Below, one piece after another: positions 12,604 to 23,662 of a stretch of DNA of 64,000 nucleotides. This stretch comes from Struthidea cinerea. Lineage: Eukaryota > Chordata > Aves > Passeriformes > Corcoracidae. The DNA lies in NCBI GenBank assembly GCA_013397865.1, contig VZTI01004623.1:1425043-1489042 (forward strand), written 5' to 3'. The position numbers and the translations under genes were made by a program. A model generated the notes under the pieces. That model saw nothing but the letters and a program-made list of their open reading frames with translations. It ran no database searches and was not told the DNA's origin. How positions within the stretch are numbered: position 1 is the stretch's first letter; each line of letters opens with the position of its first letter.

Positions 12604-12629
12604 TTTTGTTACCTCTTTAGGTAACAAAA
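12604..12629. repeat. Perfect inverted repeat, 11-bp arms, 4-nt loop
   Basis: TTTTGTTACCT is followed by CTTT and then AGGTAACAAAA, its exact reverse complement. It lies in AT-rich unique DNA. The arms contain GTTACC and GGTAAC, which resemble RFX half-sites, although the 6-nt gap between them is wider than typical RFX palindromes. Confidence 0.85.
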
Positions 12630-12930
12630 TAAGCGAAATCTGTATTCAAAAGGACAGGATTTTCCAACAGATTCATTAAAAGAGGTTGTAACTGACAACT
12701 GATGCCATTAGCAAGAATATATATCTCTTATTTAACGTATTTCCATCCTGAAAGTAAAATCTCTATTCTATAAGTCAATTAATATACAGTTCATTAAACT
12801 AGAAACAACTATATAATTAGGAAACAACAACAATTCATTAGCCTTAATGGGATTTAATAAAGTTCCTAAGCAAGGATTCTTCAGAGAATTAGTTACAATA
12901 TATTAATCAGGGAAAAGTCCTGTTCCTCAC

Positions 12931-12963
12931 TGATATATCTATATTATATCTATATTATATATG
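12931..12963. repeat. TATA/ATCTAT-rich simple repeat
   Basis: Imperfect tandem TATCTATAT units form an AT-only tract of about 33 bp. Confidence 0.75.
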
Positions 12964-13129
12964 TGTGCGTCACTTGGAGACTGGGGACTGTGAATCCCAT
13001 CCCACGGCCATGGCTGTGCCTTTGCCACCATCCTCAGGAAGGTCCAGGTCTCAATCCAGCGAAAGTGGAAATGAGAATGTCTGAGTTTCATGGTCCTTAC
13101 CAAGATCCATTTTTCATCAGGGATTTTCA

Positions 13130-13400
13130 TCCCGGCCCATGGTTTCCCTTATTAGCCATTTTCTTATTAATTAAACAGCAGCTTTTGGCTGGCATCAATT
13201 GAATTTTCAAGCAATACCTGCCACAATACAGGGAATAAAAAGAGAAAGATGTGTTATTTTTAATGCAAATGGTTTCAATTCAGACATATTTGATCAAATT
13301 GAACTGACAATTAAATTATAAATGAATCAAGTGAAAGGGTCAGTGATATGACAAATGACACTGTCATTGTCACTGTCATATGTAAGTGAACCAGGTTTTA
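13130..13400. promoter_or_regulatory. AT-rich block with octamer and TALE-type motifs
   Basis: This high-complexity AT-rich block holds a perfect POU octamer ATGCAAAT (13263-13270). It ends in a cluster of five TGACA/TGTCA half-sites at 13346-13381, two of which read CTGTCA, the reverse complement of the MEIS/TGIF site TGACAG. No repeat identity and no coding frame. Enhancer function is inferred from motifs only. Confidence 0.3.
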
Positions 13401-14270
13401 AAAATGAAATGAGAATTGCAAGTGTCAACTGGTGCTGGCTATCAAGAGGCAAGAGCAAGGATTTTTAGGAGATAGGAATTACTCTGGCCATATTTTCCTT
13501 CACTGCATCTGCCAATGGAGCAAAAAGCAGCATTAATTCTCAGTGTTGGGGCAGAGGAACCATGGCTGTGACACAGCTACGGCTGGGGCAGCGTGGGGGG
13601 AGCGCGGGTCCTGCTCTCCCCACTGGCCTGGGGCTTGCAGAACAGGGAAATACAGATGGGTCTGGTTCTCTGTCTGTGCTGTGTTCCTTGGGCATAACCC
13701 AGCACCTGCACAGCCCCTTGGACATCTCTGTCCATGGAGCCAATCCCAAATTTCCCTCTTGGAGGAACTGGGATGACCAGTTCAAAAATACTGACTTTTA
13801 TTTTGGTACCAAAATGAATTCTTCATGTTTTCCACAGTAGGGCATTCCTGCTGTGGGCGTCCCTGGGCTGGGAAGGGAGCAGCTTGTGCCCCAGGGCCAG
13901 GTGAGCTGCTCTCACCATCCCTGAGGGAATTTGGGGACCGTGGTGCTCCTCTGGTCTGGCACAGCAGTTGTGAGCAGAGGAAGGAGCTGTGTGTGAGCAC
14001 AGAGCCCTGGGAATCCCCAGCAGGATCTCAGGGGGCTGCTTTACCCTGGGAGCACTTGCTGACTTGCACACTGCAAATAAATCTGTAAATCAATAACTGT
14101 AATGTGCAGAAATCCCAGCTGACTGCTTTGCACCACCTAATTCAGGCCCAGTTTATGTTCATTGTGAACTAATCTTTGAAGTGGTCCCTGCTGCAGTTTC
14201 CCAAGTGTTGTGATAGGGATCTGCCTCTTCCTCTGGTGCTGATGTGCATCTGTGAGGCGTTTTGTAAGAA

Positions 14271-14318
14271 CATGTTGAATTCCATGTTGAAATCCATGTT
14301 GAATTCCACGGTGACATC
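14271..14318. repeat. 12-bp minisatellite, four units
   Basis: Units of 12 bp run head to tail: CATGTTGAATTC, CATGTTGAAATC, CATGTTGAATTC and a degenerate CACGGTGACATC. Because the unit length is divisible by three, frames on both strands stay open through it. Confidence 0.85.
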
Positions 14319-14637
14319 CTTGACTAAAAGGACATCCCACGTTATCAGTCCCACTCCAAGTCCCTGTCTCAGACACTCTGAGCAGTGCAGGGGATGTGCA
14401 TTTATCTCAGCCTGGCACAAGGCAGCTCCCCCAGCTTCCTGTGCCTCTCCCCACTCAGAGCAGCAGTGCTGCACCTTGGGAAGGTCTCTGGAATAAATTT
14501 CTAGTACAGTTGTATCACAATTCTAACACACTTTGTGAAATCCTAGGAGATCATATCCCTGTATCTCCTTTCTCTTTTCCTGCTTGTTTCCAGATTTATT
14601 TATTTATTTTACCTTTCTGCTGCCATGTCACTGAGCT

Positions 14638-14890
14638 GAAAAGATTAATAAAGAAGATTAAGGGCTGCAGAGAATATTTTACAGTGATAGACTTAAGGAG
14701 CTCAGTCTGTGTATCTTATCAAGAAGAAGCTTGTAACTTAATTTCTATGGTTAAGTACCTTCGCAGGGAGGGAGCTCCAGGTCCTGAAAGGCTTTTTCTT
14801 CAGAGAAAGTCACAAAAAGACCTAATAGATTTAAGCTGAAGCCAGAAAAATCCAATTAACATGGTAGAAATTTTGAACTTTGAGGACCAT
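14638..14890 (+). mobile_element. Ancient CR1-type LINE fragment, ORF2 3' region
   Basis: The sequence keeps the words AGAATATTTTACAGTGATAG, ACTTAAGGAGCTCAGTCTGT, CTTATCAAGAAGAAGCTTG, AAGTACCT and AAGCTGAAGCCAG in the order I know from an old amniote CR1 lineage shared by turtles, crocodilians and birds. It is clearly different from the younger CR1 copies elsewhere in the window, is worn by substitutions, and lacks the 3' tail. The corresponding part of the reverse transcriptase ORF is recognisable only in short stretches (for example LKEL-like and KYLR words). No intact coding frame. Confidence 0.75.
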
Positions 14891-16714
14891 CCGCTACTGA
14901 GAAAATTTGGCTGCGTACTCCCTACTCTGGATGCCTTCAGATCCAGATCTGATGCTTTCCGGAGTGACCTGCTCTGATGTCACAGGCACTGATTGCCTGT
15001 TACGTCCCAGGCAGCCCAAGATAATTTTACCCTCTGGATCCACAAATATCCCAAGGTGTTGCCCAGGTGCTTTCCTGGGCTGTGACATCCTTCCTGAGGT
15101 GTCCTGCCTGGGCTGGGGCGTGCGGGGCTGCTCTGGCAGATGAGGCTCTGGCTGAGGCAGGACTTGCAGGGACCAGCCAGGAGCAGGGGCTGGGCTCAAA
15201 CCAGTGTCACCCTCCAGGGCTGTTCCGTGTGCTGGGGTCTGGCCAGTTCCCCCCAGGTCAGGATCTGGTTTGTGTGCTGGGAAAGTCTCAAAGTAGTTCA
15301 GACAGGAGAGGATGAGACCACAAGCCCCAGGGTTCCCTCGGCAGGCAGTGATGGGAGAGGGTGCAGCTGCAGACATCCCAAGATAAACTTTGCATTTTAA
15401 AGGTCACTGACTCAACCTTTGCAAGATGTGAAAGCAGATTAAAAGCACCCAGCGACAGTAATTGGTCGTTTGAGCTTTGCCTGGAGGGCCCCTCCAGCAG
15501 GGCCAGCCTGTGAGGCTGCAGTTCAAAGAAGACACATCCCACTAAACAAGCGTCAACAAGGAGGAGCAAGGCCAAGGACAGGGACAGGCATTTCCAGTTC
15601 ATTTGCACAGCTCTGCCCCGGGCTTGTGCAGCAGAACACAAACGGGGAAAACTTCCCTTCTCCCCTGGTTTTGTTCTCAGTCCTACCCGGGTTTCAGCCC
15701 CAGGAGATGAGCAAGGACATTCCTCTGCTCTGTACTTGCCAGGCCGGTCCATGGAGGAGGATTTGGGGTGGGACGAGCAGGTGTTGGACAGATGTGCAAC
15801 AGCAGCTTTCTCTGGCTGGGGGTTGGAGGAGGGGCCTTGTTCTCCCCCCTGTACCGTGGGTTCGTGTGAAGCCATTTAGTGCTTGTGACCCTTAACAAAA
15901 ACCTGCAAAGTCACAGCTTGGACACAGAAATGGATTGAACTGTGTCTGCAATTACTGACTGGAAAACCAGGATGAATGAAGGATGCTCAGGTGTACAAGG
16001 GCTCAAATCAGGCTGTGGTGTCCACCCAGGGAATGTGCTAAATACTATGGACATCTTTGTGGGTGACAATGTATAATTTTTGCAACAACTAACCTACAGT
16101 AACAGGCTCTGGGAAGCGTTTATCAATCGGAGCCAGAGCAGGCGGTTGCCATGGAGATGGGGAGTAGCTGGGCGATATTTTTTAGTTCTGCAAATACGTT
16201 GTTGCAAAGCACAAATGGGGAAGGAAAAGGAGCCACGTTGTCTCTGAAGAAGTACAAAATTGGGGTTTAGGTTGTCACACAGAGGGAAAAATGGTTCCCT
16301 TGGACTGTGGGGGTTCAGATGAATCCCATTAAACGTGAACCTCAAGCTGACCTCTGCAGAGAGCAGGTTGGAAATCTGGAAGGGCACCTGGGATCCTGCA
16401 ACCCCCGGTGAAGTTACTGAGTCAGAAATAAAAGCAGTCAATTTCCTGTGACCGAAGGCCTACGTAAATCCAAGGTCACCAGAACCACTTCTGTGGCTGC
16501 TTCTTATCATTTAAGGGAGATAAAAAAGAGCAATTAAGTTTAGGCTGGCAATTTGGCACATTAGCATTAATCTTCAATGAAATCAGAAGGTGTTTGTTTT
16601 TGTGTAAGCTCAGCTAACGTTTCACTTTATTAGTAACAAGCAGAAGCCATAATTACTCTTCTATTTGACAGAATTTGAGGATGATTTTATTGACAGCTCC
16701 CATGTTATTTATGC

Positions 16715-16735
16715 ACTCAAGTAATTTACTTGAGT
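16715..16735. repeat. Perfect 21-bp palindrome (10-bp arms, 1-nt centre)
   Basis: The arms ACTCAAGTAA and TTACTTGAGT are exact reverse complements flanking a single T. Confidence 0.9.
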
Positions 16736-16771
16736 TGATGAAACTTTTAAAAAAGTTGATGAAACTTTTAA
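16734..16771. repeat. 17-bp direct repeat, period 21
   Basis: GTTGATGAAACTTTTAA occurs at 16734-16750 and again at 16755-16771 with AAAA between, a local tandem duplication. Confidence 0.9.
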
Positions 16772-17483
16772 CATCAAGTATTTATTCAACTTCACTAATT
16801 CCCGTCCCTTCCTACCCAGCAAATGGCTTTGGGTGATCTCCATTAAAAGCTTGAGTAGTAATCCAGAAATTGTATAACCTACTTAAAAAATGCGGGCTCT
16901 TGTATGAAAAATATAAAAATAATTAATTCAAATACTTTCACCCCAGCATGGGCACGACCCCCTCCTGCAGCAGGGGCTGCTGCATCACTGCACACGTGGC
17001 AGCAGAACACAGATCAGGCTCCCCACCAAATGCCAACACTTTGGCACTGGAACTTCTCAGGAAGACCTCAGGACTTAATGTTCTAAGAAAAAAATCCATT
17101 TTTGGCTTGTTATTTAAATGTAATGGATGTAGCTACAAAATACTGTCATTTTCAAATATTAATTTTGTTAATAACTTTATAAATTTTGAAAGGATTCGAA
17201 AAGACTTTTGAGAAATAAAGCCAGAATACATCCTTCTTGGAAATGCATTGGAATGAGCTGGAAAGTGTTTCCTGAGCCTGGGGAAGGAGCAATTGGATGT
17301 GTTGTTACTGGGACTGGGTTGGTTTCTGTGTTTGTCTGGGAACCTGCAGGGTTTAGCTGGCAAGTGAGAGACAGGAGAGGAACAGCAGCAGCCAGGCCGA
17401 ACTGTTCTAGATCTCCTCATTGGGAAAAAGCAGCTGAAAATTCCCAGTGCGGGAGAAGGGAGTGAAAGCTGCTGGGCTGAGCA

Positions 17484-17507
17484 GGGGCTCAGGGGGCTGG
17501 GCAGGGG
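17484..17507 (+). other. G-quadruplex motif
   Basis: Runs GGGG, GGGGG, GGG and GGGG are separated by short loops of 4, 2 and 2 nt, a strong quadruplex-forming pattern. Confidence 0.65.
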
Positions 17508-20500
17508 CTGTGTCCTCACCCCACAGCTGCAGAGGGATGGGGAAGGCTTGGCTTGGATCTTCTAATAATGACAAGTTCAGTCCAAGCATTTGGCCAAATG
17601 TGTTGGGTTTGGTGCTCCTGAGTGATGACTCCATCACCTCCAGCATCCCACAATGGCAAATCTGGGAAAACTCTGGTTTTCCTGGATGGACTGCAGCAAC
17701 AACAACAGCATTTGCACGTGCAAGAACGGGCCTAGCCCTGGCCTTGATTTATTATTCAGTTCACTTAAGTACTGGTACCATGCTAAAGTGACCTGCACTT
17801 GCTGTTTATTCAGCAACACAAATAACATTTTATGGTTTATCATACAAAAAGAATAAATTTGAAATCCATGAGGAAGGGCCCAGACTTAGGGCTGTGATAA
17901 AGTGATGGGTTGCACAGACTGCATTTGGCATTCAGGACTACTTCCAGCACTTAATGGCTTAGCTTTAATGTTTCTGATTTCTTTTTATTAAAAAGGTATC
18001 CCACAAGACCGTGGCATTTATTACAGGGCTGTGTTGGGGGCATACAAGGCATTTCTAAACTCATGGCAACACTCTATGTTAAATATTCATAGCTGCAGCT
18101 ACCATTTGCTGTTGATAAGGACATTGATTTTCTTTGGAAGCACCGGAATTATTTGTGGCCCTTATTGTCTGCTGTGATGGTTATGCATAAAGTTTGGGGA
18201 AATATCAAGCATTGTGCATGCTTTTGGGTTTATACCCCTCTGCAGCAGGGAAAATCAAGCCCAAATACAATGAAATGGTGTTTCTCAGGGCTGGGGCCAT
18301 GCAGAAGTTGCAAGCTGGGAGCAGAGCAGGCGCTGGCAGTGAGGCAGAGGTGTTCCTGACGTGGCTTTGGGGTTTGTGTGGCAGCCCCAGCTCTGCCGAG
18401 GCCACCGGGACTGGCGTGTGCCCCACACAGCCCTCACCACGCTCTCCCCAGTCCTGAGCCTCCTGCCCACTCTCTTATCTAAGGTCTGCACTGGAGTTTA
18501 AACCGAATTCAGTGAAACCTAAAATTTGGAGTGAAATAAAGGTAATTAGGCAGAGCTTGGAACAGATCAGTAGCTTGAAATAGTGCCTGATCCATTGCCT
18601 TCACAATGCCCCGCACTCCGTGCCCTGCAGGGCCCACCACGCTGGACTCTCACATCTTTCCTGTGGCTGCTGGAGCTTTTCTTTATCAGAAAAGAACATG
18701 TTTCCCTTTTTCCAACCCACCTACGTTGACTGTGACTGCAGAAGCTGGGCCCTCCACGGCGCCGTGAGGGCAGGGCTGTGTGGGAGGGCACGAGCTGAGG
18801 GTTATTGTTTTAGCATTTATGGTGTTTCTCGCAGATGAGGGGCTGCTGTAAAGGGTTCTCCCTGCTGGGATATTTGCAGATGATCCCAGCCCTGGGCGGG
18901 TGCTGTGCTGTGAGGTCAGGCCTGACGGGAATGTTCTTCCCAAGCCGCAGCTGCAGGTTCTGTTCCCTCCCTGGTAGGGAAGTTGAGCTGGTTTCAAAAA
19001 GAAAAGCTGCTTTTTCTCTCAGCAGCAAAGTGCAACATTTTATTTCAAAAGATTTCAGTGTTTCCAAAACCAGAATGGGCCATTTCATCCCCCCGTGGGC
19101 CCCAGCCCAGGAGTTTCCATGCCCTGGTTCTGTACCCCTGGCCTGGCTGTGGGAAGGACTCCGGTGCCTGGGGACTCCTCGTGGGGGACAGGCTGGTTCG
19201 TGACACAGCCACGTCCCTGCCAGCGGCTGTCCCTGCTGGCAGCAGCCCGGCTGAGGGCCTGTTTGGCTGTTTCCAGTTTGCAGCTAAGAACAAACGTGAG
19301 AAGCGCGTGGCATCTGCTGAGCACGGCGCCTGGTCCTCAGTGCCAGCTCAGCCAAGGTGCTGCCCTTCGCACCTGGCTCCTTGTGAAAAGCAGCAAGGAA
19401 TTAGGAAATGGCCAGGCAATGTGCACCAAATTATCCCCCTCATTTGACCCTGATTATCCTCTAAAATGTGTTGGGGTTGGCAGGCTGGGGATGCCTCCTG
19501 ATGGGATGACTCGAATGAGGTGCCTGGCATTTCCTGCAGCTGTGAGAGTCACCTTAACTCAACCCTTGGAAAGGTTACAGTGCTTACACCAAAACATGTG
19601 CTCTGGCTTTAGAGGTATTATTCTGATAAACTCTGTAAGAAGGGTCAGTACAAAAGCTAAAAATCCCTGCTTGGATGTGTCACACTCTGGGTGTGTTCTC
19701 CATGCAGAGGGACAGCTCCTGAAGGAAGTGCATGGGGCATCCTGAGGAGCTCTAATTTTATGGAGAAGCACCTACTCTTGCTGTTGCTGGTCTGTTAGAG
19801 CGAGAACTGGAAAGGGAATTAGAGCCACAGGGGAATGAGAACAAACCTCGAGCCACTTCCCCGTCTGAGCCTGGTGGGTTTGTTTTAAAAGGACCTTATT
19901 CTGCAGGAGAGCGATTCCTGCTCCAGCACCGGGTGGTTTCCACCAGGATGGGATGGCAGAATAACAAGTGTTGGCTGCACATCCAGGGGAGCCCCGTGGG
20001 AGTTAATCCTTATAAATAATCTAGGTACTGTCAGCTCAGATCTTCTCCTGTCTGCTATGGAGAAAGGTAGGGAATGACGGAGGGAATGTGCAGCCAGCCT
20101 TGGGTTTGGAGGTGAAGAAACAGGAGGAGGCACAGGGAGAACTTTGGTATTTGTGCCCCACCTTAGTGCACACAAAGAGGCATCTCTTCACCCCAAGGCC
20201 ATTTGCTCTCTTCATTTATCAGATCTGGAGCATCTGTTACTGACATTGGGAGCACTTTGGCCCCTTGGGACAGAAGCACTGACCACAGAGCCATGTCCTG
20301 TGCAGGACACCCGGGATGGGAGCTCAGATTTCCTTTTGACTGGAGAGAAATCAGAGAATTAGGGGTCTTGTGGGTTTTGAGGTTTTGTGGGATTTTTTCC
20401 CCCTGCCACAGTGACAAATGGTGAGAGCAAGATCACTGGGTACTTCCTGTGGGTATTTCCCATTTAGGATTTAATGTATGGAAGTAGCTCAGCTCTGGGT

Positions 20501-22609
20501 GTGTGGACAGAAATACTTTACAGTCCAGGGCAACAATAACACACGTCTCTTGTGCTATTTTCCCTCCTGATGCTGCAGCTGTTCTAGCTATGCAAGAACC
20601 TTTTATGTAAGTCCTTTCTTCTTGGTTATTTCAAGTTTCAGCGGAGTAAGACACTTTCACTGTGAGAAATGTCATCTTTGCTTTTCTGCTGCTCTTTCTG
20701 CTCTGAGACCTTTCAGCACTCCGCTTTCCTATTCACAAGGCACTGGATTTGCTTGATTTTTCCTCTTGGTACCATTGTCAGGAACTGTTGGGATTAACAC
20801 ATTTCATGGGAAAATGCATGGGAGGATTTCTGTGTCTTCTTGCTCGAAAAAGTTGATTTAAGATTTAGTTCAATTCATTTGTGGTGTTTTTTTCTAACTT
20901 GAATTTAACATTTTGTCACCACTTGGCTCATAGAAAACATGCAATTTTCAAGGTGGTTTCAAAAGCAGGGGAGGTGTGGAATTCCTCAGCCATCTTAAAG
21001 AAAAATGTCTGACACAAAAGAGACAATTGAAAAACTCACATTTGCTTTGTACAGAACACAATTAGGCAGATCCTGAAAATATCTAACATCAGTTTCCTTC
21101 AAGAGTGGGAGATGAATCTGAGTCTTTATATCTATAGACTGCATTTCTAGATAGTCAATAGATCTGAGTTTGTGTCGCAACCGGCAAAACAAGCAGGGGA
21201 CGTGTAACAGAAAAATTACTGATCTTATTCCCAAAATTAACATTGTGATACTTCTCCTTGATGTATGTTTTTGAGTTATGACAGATTTGAGATAATGTGC
21301 AGTATTTTAGTGCGATCACAGTCCTTTCCCAGAGACAGAAATCCAACGTGCTGAAAGGAATCCAAAAATAGAAACTGACAAACAAAGCAGTAAATGTTTA
21401 AAACAGAGAACGGAAACTTCAGCAGCACGAGGGAGTTCTCTCCTAGTGCACACTGAGCACTTCCCACCCTCTGGAAATACCTGTCTGGGCTTTGGTAGGG
21501 CTGAGATGACAAAAAGGTGTATTAAAGGAGCAAACAACAAGCAGGAAAATGTGTGTAGAGTCTGACCTACCTGAAAGGTGTGTGAAGCACTGGTTTCACT
21601 GTACAGATCCTTTTGACATGTTGTATCTGCAGTTCTGCAGTCCCTCAAATATCCCGAGTGAGTGGTTTGAAATTCCACTGGAAAATTGTTGGGTTGTTGT
21701 AGATTTTTTTAAAAATAAGGATGGTGTTGATAGGACTTCTGAGTAACAGCTGATCCTTGGACACAGATGGGGCCAGTACACAGAATTTACACAAATATTC
21801 TCAAACCTAAACCTGGCAATGCTTTAATGTGTGGAATCCTTGTTCTCCTGAGCACTGCAGTGGAATGTTTGTGCTATTGCCTGTGTTATTTCCAATGTTA
21901 TAATCTGTCAGTTCAGACTATTTTTAAAAGAATTTTACTTAAATGCCAACTAATTAATAATTTCAGGTGCACCATAGAGAAAAATTTAATAACTTCTTTT
22001 CCCTGATGTTGAGCTGGTTTTCTGGAACCACAATCTCTAATATATTTTGTAAATCTCTCGTATCTAATCAGCTAGTTGGTAAATTAATACAGAATTACAA
22101 CTCATTAGCGAATGATGCATTGATGTCTCATAATTCCCTGCTTTCTTACTTGGAGGAAAGTAGGTTATGCTGTTATTGAGTTAGTGCATTAAGTTTCAAT
22201 GCTTTTTTATCATAGGCATTAAGTGCTTTTTAAAATATGTGTTAATTAAGAGATTACATCCACATCAGCACTAAAGCACTGTAGCTGCTGCAATTATGGA
22301 ACCGATTCTGGTTTCTCCAACCATGACAGAGCAGCCAGGAGTGCCCTTGGTCTGGTTTCTGTGGGATGGCTCAGCCCACAGCAGGAAAAGAACTTAGAAA
22401 GGCACGGGGCAGCATCATAAAGCAGCGGGGTTGGAGAGCTGTGCTGAGGCTCCTTGTTCTGTGCCAAGGAATGTGATGAGGCATTCCCTGGGTGGGAGGA
22501 ATTCCATCCTTAGGAGAAGAGAGGGCAGAAGCAGAGAGATGTTGGGAGGCTGTAAAGTCACAGCAGGTGTAGGACATAGGGACTCTTGTCAACTGTTTCT
22601 CTAACATTA

Positions 22610-22658
22610 ACAGAGATGAGCTTTGAGGTTCCTTCCAGCCCAAAACCATTCTATGAAT
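22610..22658 (+). mobile_element. CR1 LINE fragment, terminal 50 bp
   Basis: GATGAGCTTTGAGGTTCCTT, CCAGCCC, then AAACCATTCTATGAAT is a standard CR1 terminus of the 'ctttgaggtcccttccaaccc' type, also present near 38.76 kb. Nothing upstream is recognisable. Confidence 0.85.
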
Positions 22659-23520
22659 AAAACTGCGGAGCTTGGTTTTGATCTACTGGAAAAGATTAAA
22701 TTTTGAAGATGATCACATCAGCATATCAATATTAAACGCACACATCAAAGGACTAAAAGTCTATTCTTAAGTGCTCCACTTTACTTCCTTTTGTTTCTTT
22801 AAGGTGAGCAGTATTTTCTAACCTCTGCTCAGCCTGATGGATTCAGCTCAGCGAGCAAAGCGACACCCATTTTTATTTCATGCCATATCACTACAAAGAT
22901 AAACAACAGAAAAACCTCCTGTCTGCTGCTACTTATCACCTCAAGTTCAAAGCAAGCTCTGTTTGTGTAGGATCAACTTATCCCATCAGGTAATTTATCT
23001 CTGACAGGAGAGAGGCTGATTATAAGAGGTAGAAATGCCCTTGAGGGAAGTAAATTTAATGAAGTTTGTAACAGACTTCAGGAATATCAACCATATTATT
23101 AAAAATATGACACAAGAAACAGTTAATTAAGACTGTCCATCCATCTTTCTCCTGCTCAGATGATCTTTGTTCTAACAGCTGCTTTCAGTAGCTGTTTACA
23201 GACCTGTTGTCTATGAATCCACCTAATTCCTTTTCCATCCTCTGGCTTCACAGCCTCCCCTGGCAGCACTTCCCAGCTCACTATCTGCTCTAAAAGTCGA
23301 ACTAAAACCAGACAATTCAAGAACCCCTTTTTTATTACGTTCAGACATCGTCCCAGGCAGCTTCCATGAGTTCTGAGGGATTTGGTGAACATCGATTCTG
23401 CTTTGATCTTCTCTTCTGCCTTTATGACATTGCAAGTATCAGTCGTGTTCCTTGTGGCCCTGAGAGTGGGGGTCCCATTCACAGGAATACCATTAAGAAA
23501 AAAGTGCATATTCATATTTC
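22659..23520. promoter_or_regulatory. AT-rich block with TCF/LEF and FOX motifs
   Basis: Unique DNA without genes. It contains ATCAAAGG (22744-22751), a perfect TCF/LEF site, and GATAAACA (22898-22905), a forkhead-type site, in an AT-rich high-complexity context at about 22.69-23.13 kb. The right part (23.15-23.52 kb) is less AT-rich and shows nothing I recognise. Enhancer activity is inferred from motifs and texture only. Confidence 0.25.
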
Positions 23521-23662
23521 CGTCCCTGGAAGTGTCCAAGGCCAGGCTGGATGGGGCTTGGAGCAGCCTGGGACAGTGGGAGGTGCCGCTGCCCAGGGCA
23601 GGGAGTGGCACTGGATGGGCTTTAAGGTCCCTTCCCACTCAAACCATTCTGGGACTCAGTGA
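23521..23662 (+). mobile_element. CR1 LINE fragment, 3' end
   Basis: About 140 bp of CR1. It runs from CCTGGAAGTGTCCAAGGCCA and GGCTGGATGGGGCTTGGAGC through AGCCTGGGACAGTGGGAGGT, GGGCTTTAAGGTCCCTTCC and ACTCAAACCATTCTGGGACT. The first part is the last coding segment of ORF2, the rest is 3' UTR. It is the same type as the reverse copies near 40.6 and 43.5 kb. 5'-truncated, not coding. Confidence 0.95.

Larger units (their letters stand above)
10411..14637. other. Unique non-coding stretch with AT-rich regulatory-like core
   Basis: There are GC-richer parts at about 10.6-11.3 kb and 13.5-14.05 kb. An AT-rich part at about 12.54-13.40 kb contains the hairpin and the TGACA cluster listed separately. 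Open frames up to about 150 codons have ordinary, unrecognisable sequences and no splice or start context I would trust. No gene is supported. Confidence 0.55.
16520..16800. promoter_or_regulatory. AT-rich block with NK2-type palindrome
   Basis: An AT-rich, high-complexity block carrying a 21-bp palindrome (16715-16735, arms ACTCAAGTAA/TTACTTGAGT around one T). Its left arm with the preceding C reads CACTCAAG, the core recognised by NKX2-1 and close to other NK2-class sites. A 17-bp direct repeat starts at the palindrome's last bases. No coding frame. Regulatory function is inference. Confidence 0.3.
14891..22609. other. Unique non-coding stretch
   Basis: No gene recognised over about 7.7 kb. 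The longest open frames (about 195-216 codons near 15.3-15.9 kb and 19.1-19.7 kb) lie in GC-rich DNA, have no domain I know and are overlapped by other long frames. An AT-rich block at 16.5-16.8 kb with a notable palindrome is listed separately. No LINE, LTR or RNA gene identified. Confidence 0.55.

Noticed and set aside
15288..15875. A ~195-codon minus strand frame with a leucine-rich segment resembling a membrane helix
   Set aside because: No family recognised, no start or splice context, and another long frame overlaps on the opposite strand. The hydrophobic run alone is weak evidence.
19095..19745. A ~216-codon + strand frame
   Set aside because: Mixed composition with no domain; other frames overlap in the same DNA. 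Length alone is not convincing in a GC-rich stretch.
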